Shown: positions 16,029 through 24,884 of the stretch, piece after piece
Layout of the letters: each line of letters starts with the position of its first letter
Numbering within the stretch: position 1 is the stretch's first letter
From: Roseibium aestuarii
GTDB taxonomy: Bacteria; Pseudomonadota; Alphaproteobacteria; Rhizobiales; Stappiaceae
DNA length: 64,000 nucleotides
Reading direction: 5' to 3'
Assembly (NCBI RefSeq): GCF_008477545.1
Contig: NZ_VORA01000001.1
Span: forward strand, 558,001 to 622,000
The notes under the pieces: model-generated
What the model was told of the DNA's origin: nothing
The model's database searches: none
Seen by the model: the letters and a program-made list of their open reading frames with translations, nothing else
Translations under genes and position numbers: made by a program

Positions 16029-17951
16029 TCAGCCGTGCAAGGTGGTGCTGCGCAATCCACCGGTGCCCAGAGCCTGGAACACCTTGGTGACGATGCCTTC
16101 GGCAGTCAGTCCGGCGTCGCGATACATCACATCCGGCTTGCCGTGATCCTGGAACAGGTCGGGCAGGGTCAGGCTGCGCACCTTGAGGCCCCGGTCCAGA
16201 AGACCGCGATCCGCGAGGGCGGACAGCACATGGCTGCCGAAACCGCCGACGGACCCTTCCTCGACGGTGACCAGCACCTCGTGTTCGCGCGCCAGTCGGG
16301 CAATCATGTCCATGTCCAGCGGCTTGGCGAAACGGGCATCTGCCACGGTGGTCGAGAGGCCGGCGGCCTCCAGCTCGGCAGCGGCCTTGAAGCACTCGCT
16401 CAGGCGGCCCCCGAAGGACAGCAGCGCCACCTTCGTGCCTTCCTGACGGATCACGCCCCGGCCGATTTCCAGGATGGACCCGCGCTCGGGCAACTCGATG
16501 CCGACCCCTTCGCCGCGCGGATAGCGGAAGGAGATGGGGCCTTCGTCATAGGCCACGGCGGTCGCGACCATGTGCCGAAGCTCGGCCTCGTCGGACGGCG
16601 CCATGACGACGAAATTCGGCAGGCAGGTGAGGTACGCGGTGTCGAAGGCGCCCGCATGGGTCGCCCCGTCCGCGCCGACGAGACCGGCCCGGTCGATGGG
16701 GAAACGCACAGGTAGCTTCTGGATCGCCACGTCATGGACGACCTGATCATAGGCGCGCTGCAGGAAGGTCGAGTAGATGGCGGTGAAGGGCTTGTAGCCT
16801 TCGGTCGCCATGCCGGCTGCGAAGGTCACCGCATGCTGCTCGGCAATGCCTACGTCGAAGGTCCGCTTCGGGAAGGCTTCCTGGAACAGGTCGAGGCCGG
16901 TGCCGTCCGGCATGGCGGCGGTGATGGCCACGACCTTCTCGTCCCGGCGCGCTTCCTCGATCAGCGAGGTGGCAAAGACGCTGGTGTAGCTCGGCGCATT
17001 GGCCTTGGGCTTGGCCTGCTTGCCGGTTACCACGTCGAAGCGCGAGACCCCGTGATACTTGTCCTTGGCCCCTTCCGCCGGGCCGTAGCCCTTGCCCTTC
17101 TGGGTAACCGCGTGGATCAGCACCGGGCCGTGATGGGTGTCGCGGACATTCTTCAGGATCGGCAGTAGATGGTTCAGGTTATGACCATCGACCGGCCCGA
17201 CATAATAGAAGCCGAGTTCCTCGAAGAGGGTGCCGCCGGTCATGAAGCCGCGCGCATATTCCTCCGCCTTGGCCGCCTTGTCGGCAAGGGGCTTGGGCAG
17301 GTTGCGCGCCAGCGACTTGGCCACGTCGCGGAAGCTCTGATAGGTGCGACCGGAAACGAGCCGTGCCAGATGGGCCGACAGCGCGCCGACCGGCGGGGCG
17401 ATGGACATGTCGTTGTCGTTGAGGATGACGATGAGCCGGGACTTCAGGTGCCCGGCATTGTTCATCGCCTCATAGGCCATGCCGGCGGACATGGAGCCAT
17501 CGCCGATCACCGCGATCACATTGTTGTCGCCACCCTCGAGATCGCGGGCGGCCGCCATGCCGAGGCCCGCCGAGATCGAGGTGGAGGAATGGGCCGCGCC
17601 GAAGGGATCGTAGGGGCTCTCGTCGCGCTTGGTGAAGCCGGAAAGTCCGCCGGGCTGGCGCAGCGTGCGGATACGGTCGCGGCGCTCGGTCAGGATCTTG
17701 TGCGGATAGGCCTGATGGCCCACGTCCCAGATCAGCCGGTCCTTCGGCGTGTCGAAGACATAGTGGAGCGCGACGGTCAGTTCGACCACGCCGAGACCCG
17801 CACCCAGATGGCCACCCGTCTCCGACACCGCATCGATCATCTCCGCGCGCACTTCTTCCGCGAGCTGCGGAAGCTGGTCTTCAGGGATGGTCTTGAGGTC
17901 TGCCGGACAGGTAACCTGGTCGAGAAGAGGGGTATTCGGCTTGATGGACAC
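16029..17951 (-). CDS. dxs: 1-deoxy-D-xylulose-5-phosphate synthase
   Basis: A 640-residue thiamine-diphosphate enzyme, first step of the MEP isoprenoid pathway: pyruvate plus glyceraldehyde 3-phosphate to DXP. His48-containing GGHLGAGLG, the ThDP motif from GDGSMSAG (150-157) to NDND (178-181), and the C-terminal [15 protein letters not shown] and YPRGEG blocks are all present. Full family length. In many Rhizobiales dxs follows xseB directly; here 2 kb with a LuxR gene separates them, so dxs must have its own promoter in the 660-base gap upstream. Confidence 0.97.
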   Translation of the reverse strand: MSIKPNTPLLDQVTCPADLKTIPEDQLPQLAEEVRAEMIDAVSETGGHLGAGLGVVELTVALHYVFDTPKDRLIWDVGHQAYPHKILTERRDRIRTLRQPGGLSGFTKRDESPYDPFGAAHSSTSISAGLGMAAARDLEGGDNNVIAVIGDGSMSAGMAYEAMNNAGHLKSRLIVILNDNDMSIAPPVGALSAHLARLVSGRTYQSFRDVAKSLARNLPKPLADKAAKAEEYARGFMTGGTLFEELGFYYVGPVDGHNLNHLLPILKNVRDTHHGPVLIHAVTQKGKGYGPAEGAKDKYHGVSRFDVVTGKQAKPKANAPSYTSVFATSLIEEARRDEKVVAITAAMPDGTGLDLFQEAFPKRTFDVGIAEQHAVTFAAGMATEGYKPFTAIYSTFLQRAYDQVVHDVAIQKLPVRFPIDRAGLVGADGATHAGAFDTAYLTCLPNFVVMAPSDEAELRHMVATAVAYDEGPISFRYPRGEGVGIELPERGSILEIGRGVIRQEGTKVALLSFGGRLSECFKAAAELEAAGLSTTVADARFAKPLDMDMIARLAREHEVLVTVEEGSVGGFGSHVLSALADRGLLDRGLKVRSLTLPDLFQDHGKPDVMYRDAGLTAEGIVTKVFQALGTGGLRSTTLHG

Positions 17952-18127
17952 GCGGAACCGGCTCCAGTCTGTTCACATGACGCGCAGGCTTACACGATGC
18001 TTAGATAGGGTGCAAATCGGCGGAGAAAACGGTCTCCCCGAATTGTTAATCAAGCCTCTGCCGTAAAATCGATATCTTTGGTCAAAATGTCTTATCGGAC
18101 GGCGTCCATTGGCATTTTTTCCTCCAA

Positions 18128-18145
18128 ATCACCCATATGGGTGAT
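18128..18145. promoter_or_regulatory. 18-base perfect palindrome
   Basis: ATCACCCATATGGGTGAT is exactly self-complementary and lies just upstream of the plus-strand segment that ends in a terminator at 18241. It looks like a dimeric regulator site controlling that transcript or dxs. Confidence 0.4.
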
Positions 18146-18241
18146 GCTTTTCATGTGGAGCTGGAATAAACAACTAGCCGTGGTCGATGGGGCCACGTGC
18201 ACAGTGATCAACTGAGGCCGCTTCGTGCGGCCTCTTTTTTT
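18146..18241 (+). ncRNA. Candidate small RNA or leader peptide transcript
   Basis: A short plus-strand segment after the palindrome has a small hairpin (CGTGG...CCACG near 18179-18196) and ends in an intrinsic terminator with seven T. A 23-codon frame (18144-18215, beginning MLFMWSWNK) stops exactly at the terminator stem but has no Shine-Dalgarno. Either a regulatory RNA or a tiny peptide gene; no family recognised. The 5' end is not determined. Confidence 0.35.
18214..18241 (+). terminator. Strong intrinsic terminator
   Basis: GAGGCCGC, 5-base loop, GCGGCCTC, then seven T. No plus-strand gene of normal size precedes it, which is the main reason to suspect a short transcript here. Confidence 0.8.
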
Positions 18242-18613
18242 GACCCGTGCAGGCTCCCGCCGCGACAAACTGCCCTGTTTGGCAGAGGCGGCGTCGGGCG
18301 TCGACGCAAACGTCCATAGCGCAATTTCGATCTCGGGATCGATAACGCCCTCAGGATCGACAACGCCTGCGACGCAGATGCGTTCCGTAGCGCTACGTAG
18401 TTATTTTAATCTATACGCCTTTGCGGGTGATTTGGATCACTGCTCCGGAAAATTTTCCCTCATCTGAGTCATTTTGAGACAACTCGATGATTCCGTTGCG
18501 TCATGCGATCACTGTCGCAGGCTTGCTGTAGGCGGAGTGGCACCCGAAGCGCAGCTTTCACCTCTGAAAGAGACTCGGGGCGAGGTCTGCGAAGATCATG
18601 CAGGCAATCTGGA

Positions 18614-19762
18614 TCAGAACAGTCCGCCTAGCCGGTGCAGTAGACGGGCCAGTTCGAGTTGGGACTGGGTGTCTGTCTTCTCATAGATCCGCCGCAGGTG
18701 GGTCTTGGCCGTGTTGCGAGTGATGCTCAAGTTGTCGAGCGTGGCCGACAGGGAGGCGCTGACCGAGAGATCATGGGCAAGCCGGGCCTCGCTCTGGGAA
18801 AGCCCGAATCGTGTCTGGAGGAACTCGCGGATCTGCGGCTCGATGGACGACGAGGAGCGGATCTCGACGAGGATGTAGTTCCCGGTTCCAGGGGCGGCCT
18901 TTCGTTCCTCTTCCACGATCCCCTGCATGTGGACATGGAAATAGCCCTCTTCGGGCTGACTCAGCAGGATGGATTTTTCCGGGTCGGTCACGGCCGCCAT
19001 GAGCAGCTTGCGCGAGAGCGGGCGGCGGATCCCGGCGAGGAAGCGCTTGAGGCTGGCAAGCGGGGGCTCGAGACTCGGGTGGACCGCTGCAAGCTCTCCA
19101 TTGTCGCTGCGGAAGAGGTCGCCCTTCTGCAGGAGAGCGGTCGCGGCCGGGGTCGTCACCAGAATGCGCAGGGTCTCGTCGACGAGAATGGCCGCATGTT
19201 TCTGGTGGGTGAGCATCGAGCGGTAGGCGGCCAGATCCCTTGTCGCCGCGTGCAGTTTGTCGCAGACGGTCAGGCTGCGGCTGAGGGCCCGGGCATAGGG
19301 GCGCAACCGTGTGAGCGCGCTGTCGAAGGTCAGCGTGTCGGTCTCCGGGGCCTCCCAGATCGCGGCGAGCAGGATGACCTTTTCCTGCGATTTGAACACC
19401 GGAGTGATCAGCAGGCTGCGTGTGGCCCAGTCCTCGAGCGCGTCAACCGGCGGACGTGAGGACGAGACCTCCGTGGCCTTCCAGTAGGGGTAGTGCACAT
19501 CTGCATGATCCAGCAGGAAGTGCAGCGCATTTCCGCCTTCCACCTGCAACCCGTTGAGCCAGTAGACGAGGCAGTTGACCTCATTGATATCCGCATGAAC
19601 TCCGCTCGGCTTGTGATCCGGCCCGAACTCGATGAGAAGGACGCGGCCGCCCAGATCGCGGCCGAGTGCTTCGGAAACGTCGTTCCAGGCAGACGGTGCC
19701 TCCACGCATTCGTGAATGCGTTCAAGCAGGCGGTAATCGGGTTGCCGTGTGGATCCAGACAT
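18614..19762 (-). CDS. LuxR-type HTH transcriptional regulator
   Basis: A 382-residue regulator. The last 60 residues form a LuxR/GerE helix-turn-helix (LSQSEARLAHDL, then the recognition-helix region TRNTAKTHLRRIYEKT). The first 300 residues, with PAS-like segments around 180-290 (AILVDETLRILVTTPAA), are a probable sensory part; no autoinducer-binding or receiver domain is obvious. Related orphan regulators are common in alphaproteobacteria. It stands between xseB and dxs on the same strand, and its target is unknown; the palindrome at 18128 is a candidate. Confidence 0.85.
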   Translation of the reverse strand: MSGSTRQPDYRLLERIHECVEAPSAWNDVSEALGRDLGGRVLLIEFGPDHKPSGVHADINEVNCLVYWLNGLQVEGGNALHFLLDHADVHYPYWKATEVSSSRPPVDALEDWATRSLLITPVFKSQEKVILLAAIWEAPETDTLTFDSALTRLRPYARALSRSLTVCDKLHAATRDLAAYRSMLTHQKHAAILVDETLRILVTTPAATALLQKGDLFRSDNGELAAVHPSLEPPLASLKRFLAGIRRPLSRKLLMAAVTDPEKSILLSQPEEGYFHVHMQGIVEEERKAAPGTGNYILVEIRSSSSIEPQIREFLQTRFGLSQSEARLAHDLSVSASLSATLDNLSITRNTAKTHLRRIYEKTDTQSQLELARLLHRLGGLF

Positions 19763-19888
19763 GCCGGAAATTTTTACGCGTCCGAAAGAAATTGCAAGCC
19801 GCGTCTGGTCGCATCAGGAGATTTGCGCAATCTTGAATTGCAAAAGTCTTGTTCCGGAATGGAAAGAATAAGCCTGCATGGCTGAAAA

Positions 19889-19914
19889 CCGGCGCGAACG
19901 CGTCTCCGCGCCGG
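19889..19914 (-). terminator. Terminator after xseB
   Basis: CCGGCGCG, 10-base loop, CGCGCCGG, followed on the minus strand by TTTTC. It separates xseB from the LuxR-type gene, so the two are probably not one transcript. Confidence 0.6.
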
Positions 19915-19949
19915 GGCACGCAGCAGTAAGGCTGAAAAAGTGAAATGGA

Positions 19950-20213
19950 TCAGGCTTCCGGATCCAGAGCGGATGTTCCGGTCGCGGTGCCGTCCTGACC
20001 CATCTGGATCTTCTCGACCTTGGCCTCGGCTGCACGCAGCAAGGCGTCGCAATGGGCGCGCAGCTGCGCGCCGCGTTCGTACATGTCGATGCTGCGCTCC
20101 AGCGGAACGTTGCCCTGCTCCAGTTCCCGCACGATGGTCTCGAGCTGCTTCAGCGCCTCTTCGAAGGAGAGGGCCGAAAGGTCGGACTGGCTTGCGGAAA
20201 CCTGCTGGGTCAT
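19950..20213 (-). CDS. xseB: Exodeoxyribonuclease VII small subunit
   Basis: An 87-residue protein of the XseB family, the small partner that joins XseA to degrade single-stranded DNA. The conserved core [20 protein letters not shown], followed by [16 protein letters not shown], predicts the usual two-helix hairpin; the tail is short and acidic. It lies about 150 bases after the histone deacetylase-like gene on the same strand, an arrangement I recall from related bacteria. xseA is not in this window. Confidence 0.93.
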   Translation of the reverse strand: MTQQVSASQSDLSALSFEEALKQLETIVRELEQGNVPLERSIDMYERGAQLRAHCDALLRAAEAKVEKIQMGQDGTATGTSALDPEA

Positions 20214-20367
20214 GGAGCACTCGCTGGAGACGAAAGGATCGTGTGTGGCGCCAGCCTACCCTGACGCGCCCCGAGGTCAAGGCGCGAGGCCGGGTGGGCC
20301 CGGGTTCTCCTCAGCCCATTTCGGCCGCTGGCCCGGGCGCTCAGGGAAGGGCAGGGATCGTGACTGC

Positions 20368-21321
20368 TCAGCCGGTCATGAGGGTGAGCACGTGTGCGGC
20401 CACCGAACGCGCCAGACCCTCCAGGTCGTAACCCCCTTCGAGAATGGAGACGAGGCGCCCGTCACAATGCCGGTCCGCCACGTCCATCAGGCTCTTGGTC
20501 GCCCGCGCGAAGTCGGTCTCGGTGAGGTTCAGTCCGCCCAACGGATCCCGGATATGGGCATCGAACCCGGCGGAGAGGATCAGCAGATCCGGCCGGAAGG
20601 CCTCGAGCCGGGGCAGGATGGCAATGTCCAGGGCCTCGCGGAAATCTGCACCGTCGGCGCCAGGCGAAAGCGGCGCGTTGACGATGGTGTTCGCATCGCC
20701 GGTCTCGGAGAGGGCGCCCGAGCCCGGATAGAGCGGCATCTGGTGGGTCGAGCAATACATCACGGTCGGGTCGGACCAGAAGATGTCCTGGGTGCCGTTG
20801 CCGTGGTGCACGTCGAAGTCGACGATGGCGACCCGCTCCACCCCGTACTGGCTCTGGGCATAACGGGCAGCGATGGCCGCATTGTTGAAGAAGCAGAAGC
20901 CCATCGCCCGGCCGCGCTCCGCATGGTGCCCGGGAGGGCGCGACGCGGAGAAGGCATTGTTGACGCGCTTCTCGGCCACTTCATCGACCGCGCGGCAGGC
21001 GCCGCCGACACCGCGCAGAATGGCCTCCCAGCTGCCCGGCGACAGGGTCGTGTCCGCGTCCAGCCGCACGAGCCCTTCCTTGGGGGCCTTCACATGCAGG
21101 CTGTTCACATAGGACATGGGATGCGCGCGGGCGATGTCTTCCACCCGGCCCACCGGGGCGAGGTCCCGTTCCAGGGCATGAAAGCGCTCGTCTTCCAGGA
21201 TCCGGTCGATGGCCCGAAGACGGTCCGGACGCTCCGGATGGCCGATCGGGGTCAGGTGATCGAGGAAAGTGGTGTGATGAAGCAGCAAAGTGGACACGGG
21301 AAAAGCACCAGACACATTCAT
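20368..21321 (-). CDS. Histone deacetylase family protein (acetoin utilization/AcuC-like)
   Basis: A 317-residue zinc-dependent deacetylase-fold protein. HPERPDRL near the start, the active-site pair in PPGHHAERGRAMGFC, and the zinc-binding DFDVHHGNGTQ and SAGFDAH motifs are intact, so it should be an active amide hydrolase. Bacterial members deacetylate polyamines or proteins; the substrate here is unknown. Start 21321 is chosen over 21390 because the domain begins with STLLLHHTTFLDH soon after. Confidence 0.9.
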   Translation of the reverse strand: MNVSGAFPVSTLLLHHTTFLDHLTPIGHPERPDRLRAIDRILEDERFHALERDLAPVGRVEDIARAHPMSYVNSLHVKAPKEGLVRLDADTTLSPGSWEAILRGVGGACRAVDEVAEKRVNNAFSASRPPGHHAERGRAMGFCFFNNAAIAARYAQSQYGVERVAIVDFDVHHGNGTQDIFWSDPTVMYCSTHQMPLYPGSGALSETGDANTIVNAPLSPGADGADFREALDIAILPRLEAFRPDLLILSAGFDAHIRDPLGGLNLTETDFARATKSLMDVADRHCDGRLVSILEGGYDLEGLARSVAAHVLTLMTG

Positions 21322-21829
21322 ACGGCCGGATAGGACGAGCAGCTTGGCGCCGCGTGCAGGGCCACCGGGTCGGACCGCAGCGAGAAGCAAGGGTGGTGCA
21401 CAACCCCATCTGAGCGATCCGGAACCCCGGTGTCAATCGCAACTCTTGGTGCATGCGCCAGGGCGCAGATCGCTTGCCTTGCGGCAGTTCGGCGCAGGGC
21501 TTTCGCGAGGTGGGAGCGGGATGGGGTGCGATGTGACCCAGGGGCGGCACGCTGAGAAACAGGGGCCGCACGCAAAGAAACGGGGCCGGCCCGGGCTCAG
21601 GCCGTACCCCGTCAGAGGTGCGAGCAGATACGCGCTCGAGGGGAGGTCCGCACAAATCGAATTCACCTCACTAACGTAAGGGAAACGGCGGCGACAGGCG
21701 ACTGCGTCTTTGGTCGGCATGTCCCTTGCCTGTGCAAAACCTGAGGCTCGCGGCGCGATTGCAACAGGTTCCCTGTCAGGATTTGCAAGGTCTTGCGCGC
21801 GAGGGCTCTGTCAGAGGTCTTCAGGCGGC
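21322..21829. other. Intergenic region without recognised genes
   Basis: About 500 bases between the HDAC-like gene and tsaC, both on the minus strand. Frames on both strands (for example 21433-21720 and 21290-21679) give arginine-, proline- and cysteine-rich products with no family features. A small inverted repeat ACAGG-TTC-CCTGT lies at 21764-21776. The promoter of the HDAC-like operon is presumably here. Confidence 0.5.
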
Positions 21830-22825
21830 TCAGGATCTCGGTGCGGCGGCGCGCGAAAGCCGGTCGTTGATGGCCTCGCCGAGGCCCTGGAAGGGAATCG
21901 GCGCCACGCAGATCGCGCTTGCGCCCGATGCGTCGAGGGCACGCAGGCCGGAGAACAGCCGTGCGGCGGCCTCCGTCAGGTCACCCGAGGGGCTGAGGTT
22001 GAAGATCGCCCTGGCCTGATCGGCCTGACCGGGCAGCTCCGGCCCGAAGGCGAGCAGGGCCTCTCCGGCCAGAACCTCCGTGGCATTCAGGCGAACGCCC
22101 GCGTTCGGGGCGTAGTGGGACGACAGCATGCCCGGAGCCAGCGGCGCGGTGTCCCCGTCCAGCTGCTGGGCGCTGGCGATCGGATGGCCGAGCAGGGCTT
22201 CCACGTCTTCCCGGGCCAGTCCGCCGGGGCGCAGAAGCGTTACTGTCTCGCCCTCGACGGCCAGAATGGTCGATTCCACCCCCACCCGGCACGGGCCAGC
22301 GTCGATCAGCCAGGTGAGGCTCGTCTCCAGATCCCGGGCCACGTCATCGGCCGTCGTCGGACTGATCCTGCCCGACAGATTGGCGCTGGGCGCCGCAATC
22401 GGGCGTCCGGTCATGCGGGCCATCAGGCGCATGACCGGACCTGCGGGCACCCGCAGGGCGACCGTGTCCAGACCGGCGGTCGCGAGGCTGCTGATGGTCG
22501 AGGTCGGCGCCCGGGGCACGACAAGCGTCAGCGGACCCGGCCAGAAGGCTTCGGCAAGGCGCGTTGCGGTGGGCGAGAAGAGCCCGTGTTCGCGCGCCTG
22601 GGCAAAGCTGTCCACATGAGAAATGAGCGGATTGAACTGGGGCCGGCCCTTGGCCTCATAGATGCGGGCGCAGGCCTCCCCGTTGGTGGCATCCGCCGCC
22701 AGCCCGTAGACAGTCTCGGTCGGCACGGCGACCAGCGCGCCCGCGATCAGCGCCGCTGCGGCCTGCGCGGCTTCGGCGGCGTCCGACCAGTTCGTCGCAT
22801 TGAAATTCACCTGCCAACGGTTCAT
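21830..22825 (-). CDS. tsaC: L-threonylcarbamoyladenylate synthase (Sua5/YwlC type)
   Basis: A 331-residue protein that makes threonylcarbamoyl-AMP from threonine, bicarbonate and ATP, the first step of the t6A37 tRNA modification. The YrdC domain fills residues 20-205 (VPTETVYGLAADA, KGRPQFNPL, FWPGPLTLV, APSANLSGRISPT), followed by a linker and a C-terminal Sua5 domain with APGMLSSHYAPN, making it the long Sua5 form rather than short TsaC. It starts divergently from the acyl-CoA dehydrogenase operon. Confidence 0.93.
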   Translation of the reverse strand: MNRWQVNFNATNWSDAAEAAQAAAALIAGALVAVPTETVYGLAADATNGEACARIYEAKGRPQFNPLISHVDSFAQAREHGLFSPTATRLAEAFWPGPLTLVVPRAPTSTISSLATAGLDTVALRVPAGPVMRLMARMTGRPIAAPSANLSGRISPTTADDVARDLETSLTWLIDAGPCRVGVESTILAVEGETVTLLRPGGLAREDVEALLGHPIASAQQLDGDTAPLAPGMLSSHYAPNAGVRLNATEVLAGEALLAFGPELPGQADQARAIFNLSPSGDLTEAAARLFSGLRALDASGASAICVAPIPFQGLGEAINDRLSRAAAPRS

Positions 22826-22937
22826 GTCTGGTTCCGGCTCCGCTCACGCCGTTCCCGGCAACAGGCCATGGGAAAGCGACGCTTGGTCATCCTGAAACAG
22901 GCTGTGAGGAGTGAGACACCTGCCCCAAGGAAATGGG

Positions 22938-22953
22938 TTGACGTTTACGTCAA
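22938..22953. promoter_or_regulatory. Palindromic operator TTGACGTTTACGTCAA
   Basis: TTGACG-TTTA-CGTCAA lies 115 bases before the acyl-CoA dehydrogenase start. From memory it resembles sites assigned to LiuR-type MerR regulators of branched-chain amino acid and acyl-CoA breakdown in proteobacteria. The left arm could also serve as a -35 element. Confidence 0.55.
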
Positions 22954-23067
22954 GGATACTACTGTCCGCCTGAAACAGTCCTGTGAAAAGGGGCTTTTGC
23001 GGTGCCGTCGCCCTCCCGTCAAGGGATCTCGCGCACCGTGCTTAAAGAATGAACTGGGAGGTACGGC

Positions 23068-24849
23068 ATGTACAAGGCGCCCGTTGGCGAAATCGCATTC
23101 ACCCTGTCCGAGATCTGCGGTCTGAAGGATCTCCAGTCCACGACCCGCTTCGCTGAAGTCAGCGACGATCTGGTCGAGGCCATCCTGACCGAAGCCGGCC
23201 GTTTCGCCGCCGAAGAGATCGCCCCCCTGAACAAGGTGGCCGACACCCACGGCACGCCGTTCAAGGATGGCGCCGTCACCACCCCTCCGGGCTGGAAGGA
23301 GCTTTACAAGGCTTGGGCCGAAGGCGGCTGGAACGGTCTGAGCGCCGGTGAAGAAGGCGGCGGCCAGGCCCTGCCGGTCATGCTGAACACCGCGGCTCTG
23401 GAAATGTGGAACTCCGGCTCCATGGCCTTTGCCATCGGCCCGACCCTGACCATGGGCGCCGTGGAAGCCATCGAGCGCCACGCCAGCGATGAGCTGAAGG
23501 CCACCTATCTGGAGAAGCTCGTCTCCGGCGAGTGGATGGCCACCATGAATCTGACCGAGCCGCAGGCCGGCTCCGACCTCAACGCCCTGCGGTCCCGCGC
23601 CGAGCGTCAGGACGACGGCACTTACCGCATCTTCGGCCAGAAGATCTTCATCACCTATGGCGAGCACGACATGACGGACAACATCGTCCATCTCGTCCTG
23701 GCCCGCCTTCCGGATGCCCCCGCCGGCACCCGCGGCATCTCGCTCTTCCTCGTGCCGAAGTTCTTCGTCAACGAAGACGGCTCGCTGGGCGCGCGCAACG
23801 ATGTGCGCTGTGCCGGTGTCGAGCACAAGATGGGCATCCATGGCTCGCCCACCTGCACCATGGTCTATGGTGACGAGGGTGGTGCCATCGGCTGGCTGAT
23901 CGGCGAGGAAAACCGCGGTCTGGCCTGCATGTTCACGATGATGAACAACGCCCGCCTCGCCGTCGGCGTCCAGGGTCTGGGGGTCGCAGAACGCGCCTTC
24001 CAGCAGGCCCTGTCCTATGCGATCGACCGCAAGCAGGGCCGCGCGCCTGGCGACAAGGGCCCGGACATGAGCCCGATTGCCCGTCATCCGGACATCAAGC
24101 GCACGCTGCTGGCCATGAAGGCCCGCACCCAGGTAGCCCGCATTCTCTGCTATGCCTGCGCCCACGCCATCGACATGGCCCACGCGGCCGAGAGCGATGC
24201 GGACAAGGCCTTCTGGAACGAGCGCGCCGGCGTGCTCACCCCGCTCGCCAAGGCCATCTCCACCGACTTCGGCTCCGAGGTCTCCTCGCTCGGCGTGCAG
24301 ATCCATGGCGGCATGGGCTATGTCGAGGAAACCGGCGCGGCCCAGCACATGCGCGATGCCCGCATCGCCTGCATCTATGAAGGCACCAACGGCATCCAGT
24401 CCATCGATCTGGTCCTGCGCAAGCTGCCGCTCTCCGGCGGCGAGCATGTGACGGGTTATCTCGGGGAACTCGGCGCCATCGCTGACGAAGTGGCTGCATC
24501 CAATCTCGAGGGTCTGGCTGGTGTCGGTGCCCGTCTGAAGCAGGCCGTGGCCGATCTGTCGGAAACGACCGCCTGGATGATGGCAGCTCAGGCCGAGGGC
24601 CGTGTGGCTGACGCCCTGTGCGGTGCGACGCCTTACCTGCGCCAATTCGGTCTGACGGTCGGTGGCGTTCTGCTGGCCCGTGGCGCCCTGCGCTCCACCG
24701 GTGACCACGCCCATGGGGCGGCGGAACGGGCGCTGCTGGCCCGTAACTTCGCCGAGACCATCCTGACCGAGACCATCGGCATCAAGGCGGACATCCTTGC
24801 CTCGAGCAGCGCGATCCAGGCCTTCGATCCGGAAGCGCTGGCGTCCTGA
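23068..24849 (+). CDS. Acyl-CoA dehydrogenase (long DmdC/FadE-like form)
   Basis: A 593-residue flavoprotein of the long acyl-CoA dehydrogenase group that includes 3-methylmercaptopropionyl-CoA dehydrogenase. Conserved blocks are MNLTEPQAGSDL, GQKIFITYGEHD, HKMGIHGSPTC and the catalytic-glutamate region CIYEGTNGIQSIDLVL; the C-terminal part beyond 460 is the extra domain of this group. It is the first gene of a three-gene operon with enoyl-CoA hydratase and a short-chain dehydrogenase, so beta-oxidation of a short or branched acyl-CoA is likely. GGGAGG lies just upstream of the start. Confidence 0.93.
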   Translation: MYKAPVGEIAFTLSEICGLKDLQSTTRFAEVSDDLVEAILTEAGRFAAEEIAPLNKVADTHGTPFKDGAVTTPPGWKELYKAWAEGGWNGLSAGEEGGGQALPVMLNTAALEMWNSGSMAFAIGPTLTMGAVEAIERHASDELKATYLEKLVSGEWMATMNLTEPQAGSDLNALRSRAERQDDGTYRIFGQKIFITYGEHDMTDNIVHLVLARLPDAPAGTRGISLFLVPKFFVNEDGSLGARNDVRCAGVEHKMGIHGSPTCTMVYGDEGGAIGWLIGEENRGLACMFTMMNNARLAVGVQGLGVAERAFQQALSYAIDRKQGRAPGDKGPDMSPIARHPDIKRTLLAMKARTQVARILCYACAHAIDMAHAAESDADKAFWNERAGVLTPLAKAISTDFGSEVSSLGVQIHGGMGYVEETGAAQHMRDARIACIYEGTNGIQSIDLVLRKLPLSGGEHVTGYLGELGAIADEVAASNLEGLAGVGARLKQAVADLSETTAWMMAAQAEGRVADALCGATPYLRQFGLTVGGVLLARGALRSTGDHAHGAAERALLARNFAETILTETIGIKADILASSSAIQAFDPEALAS

Positions 24850-24884
24850 GCCGAATCCGCATTTCGGCAAGGGAGGAACCGCCG

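Larger units (their letters stand above)
17952..18613. other. Long intergenic region between dxs and the LuxR-type gene
   Basis: About 660 bases with no convincing larger gene. It must hold the dxs promoter on the minus strand. On the plus strand it carries an 18-base palindrome, a short transcript-like segment ending in a strong terminator, two near-identical 18-base direct repeats (18332-18349 and 18350-18367, two differences), and a 12-base palindrome CGTAGCGCTACG near 18388. An 80-codon frame across the repeats has no recognisable content. Confidence 0.6.

Noticed and set aside
18225-18467. An 80-codon frame after the terminator
   Set aside because: Its middle is made of the tandem 18-base repeat; no ribosome site and no similarity seen.
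21290-21679. A 129-codon frame in the HDAC-tsaC gap
   Set aside because: No start signal, no motif, and overlaps the HDAC gene start.
22945-24870. A 641-codon minus-strand frame opposite the acyl-CoA dehydrogenase
   Set aside because: Rich in Gly, His, Arg and Gln with no motif, typical of an antisense shadow.
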